From positions 1-46,691 of IMG/VR virus record IMGVR_UViG_3300024999_000162: a stretch of 46,691 bases of DNA; one strand, 5' to 3'. The notes beneath the pieces were generated by a model. It saw nothing but the letters and a program-made list of their open reading frames with translations. It was not told the origin of the DNA and searched no databases. Below, piece after piece: positions 45,886 to 46,691 of this stretch. Positions within the stretch are counted from its first letter, which is position 1. Each line of letters begins with the position of its first letter. A program made the translations under genes and the position numbers. The DNA comes from a virus.

Positions 45886-46596
45886 TTAAGTAGCATCATT
45901 CCACTTAGCAAGTCTTTTCTGCATCCTAATGTCGTCGTCTGCCTCAATCTTTATCGGTTGACAGAGTTGAATAATCCTACTAGCTGCACGTTCACCAATT
46001 GTCTTGTCCATATCCTTTAAGTCAAGGTTAGTCGTTATGACCGTCGGCAGGTTAAAGTTAATTCTGTGATTTAAAATAGTGAATAATTTACCCTGCGCCC
46101 ATTCTGTGTATTGATGCGCCCCCAGGTCGTCAAGTATTAACACCTGTACTTCTCTCGCAGTATCGAGCAGATCCTTTTCGTTGTACTCCGGTTTACCTTC
46201 GCCCTTGTTGTATGTACTTTTTATCTGGTCTAACAGGTCCGGTACTACGGTGAAAAGGGTTGCTATGTTTTTACGGATAAGTACGTTTGCTATACAGCAG
46301 GCCAAGTAAGTTTTCCCATGGCCTGCTCGTCCGGTAAGCATTAGTCCATCGGTTGCTTGTCCATTAACTACCGAGTTAGCGAAGTCCTGCGCTAATTGAA
46401 CCGCCTTTTTGATATAAACTATGTTCTTTTTATAGTAGTCATAGTTAAAGTTAGCGAAGGAACTTGATAGCATTTGCTTAGATAGTTTGCTGTCCTTGAA
46501 TTTGTTTAGGATTTTGCGTTTTATCATACAATCACAGATTTTAAAGGTTGTACCTTCTACCTGCACTATTCCGCGATCTCCGCATATATCACACAT
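45886..46596 (-). CDS. DnaC/IstB-like helicase loader ATPase, 236 aa
   Basis: An N-terminal zinc knuckle (C2, C5, C21, C23) is followed by an AAA+ core: Walker A GRAGHGKT (89-96), Walker B VLILDDLG (152-159), sensor VITTNLD (about 185-191), and RAASRI...C.PI. This is the DnaC-like layout of phage helicase loaders in Bacillota, which place a replicative helicase onto DNA. The gene just upstream, cut by the window edge, would be the expected initiator partner. Confidence 0.92.
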   Translation of the reverse strand: MCDICGDRGIVQVEGTTFKICDCMIKRKILNKFKDSKLSKQMLSSSFANFNYDYYKKNIVYIKKAVQLAQDFANSVVNGQATDGLMLTGRAGHGKTYLACCIANVLIRKNIATLFTVVPDLLDQIKSTYNKGEGKPEYNEKDLLDTAREVQVLILDDLGAHQYTEWAQGKLFTILNHRINFNLPTVITTNLDLKDMDKTIGERAASRIIQLCQPIKIEADDDIRMQKRLAKWNDAT

Positions 46597-46607
46597 ATGT
46601 TAATCAC

Positions 46608-46691
46608 CTAATTACCATATAATCTATCATATCTCTCGCGCCTTGCTTTTTCTTCGGGGGTTTCCTGTGGTGGTTCTATATCCGGAGATCG
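46608..46691 (-). CDS. 3' end of a gene continuing past the window
   Basis: The frame is open to the right edge and ends RSPDIEPPQETPEEKARRER then YDRLYGN and TAG. The Pro/Glu-rich tail ending in E.A..ERY....G is like the C-terminus of DnaD-type phage replication initiators, which usually precede the DnaC-like loader. The call is from position and composition only. Confidence 0.6.
   Translation of the reverse strand, partial: RSPDIEPPQETPEEKARRERYDRLYGN

Noticed and set aside
1-46691. CRISPR array or diversity-generating retroelement
   Set aside because: No regularly spaced repeats with unique spacers and no reverse-transcriptase gene were seen. The short repeats found are at gene boundaries or are operator-like.
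1-46691. Insertion sequences
   Set aside because: No transposase gene or paired terminal inverted repeats with target duplications were recognised. The only mobile-type elements are the intron and the intein.

Overview
This window looks like most of the genome of a tailed, podovirus-like phage of a Gram-positive-type host, probably Clostridia or Negativicutes (Bacillota). The grounds are AGGAGG-type ribosome-binding sites before nearly every gene, frequent TTG and GTG starts, an endolysin ending in an S-layer-homology (SLH) motif, and copper-amine-oxidase-N-type domains in two proteins. Portal, large and small terminase, scaffold and a gpT-like major capsid protein are recognisable, but no tape measure, tail tube or sheath. 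A 2029-aa ejection-type protein and beta-propeller/nozzle-like proteins sit in their place. No integrase is visible, although an XRE repressor faces a Rha antirepressor across a divergent promoter, so the phage is temperate or derived from one that was.

Layout. 1-950 (+): a small gene behind a good sigma-70 promoter, then tRNA-Thr(UGU) and a terminator. 992-2750 (-): lysis cassette (TM protein, amidase-SLH endolysin, secreted helix-hairpin-helix protein, XhlA-like coiled-coil/TM protein). 2751-5834: regulatory and accessory genes, including the Rha/XRE switch, a zinc-ribbon gene behind a zero-linker three-way-junction RNA leader, and a secreted protein. 5919-32243 (-): the morphogenesis block, read from small terminase (31975) through large terminase, portal, scaffold, capsid, adaptor, nozzle and fibre-like proteins to the ejection proteins. 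Its probable late promoter lies at 32372-32429 next to two near-identical palindromes. 32521-33027 (-): winged-helix RepL-like protein behind an attenuator-like hairpin. 33304-38763 (+): many very small early genes separated by hairpins, two of them ribbon-helix-helix regulators, and a DHH/DHHA1-like protein. 38800-46691 (-): ArpU-like late regulator, small genes with recurring seams, DUF1064 protein, MazG-like, DUF1599-like and thymidylate-synthase-like proteins, a C5 cytosine methyltransferase, and a DnaC-like helicase loader. A gene runs off the right edge.

The strongest unusual features are two intervening elements in essential genes. (i) The major capsid gene is split by a group I intron (about 20250-21434) that carries an HNH homing endonuclease; removing it restores an exact 300-codon reading frame ending in the conserved capsid C-terminus. 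(ii) The large terminase carries a 133-aa endonuclease-less mini-intein (28934-29332) exactly inside the Walker A loop. Less explained are a GC-rich, hairpin-filled, apparently non-coding island next to the small terminase (31250-31513), the leader three-way junction (5178-5238), a second three-way junction at 2647-2700, a virion M14-family zinc hydrolase-like protein lacking an expected arginine, and repeated gene-boundary sequences that look like cassette-exchange seams.

All calls come from reading the sequence and from remembered family motifs. No database search or folding program was run.
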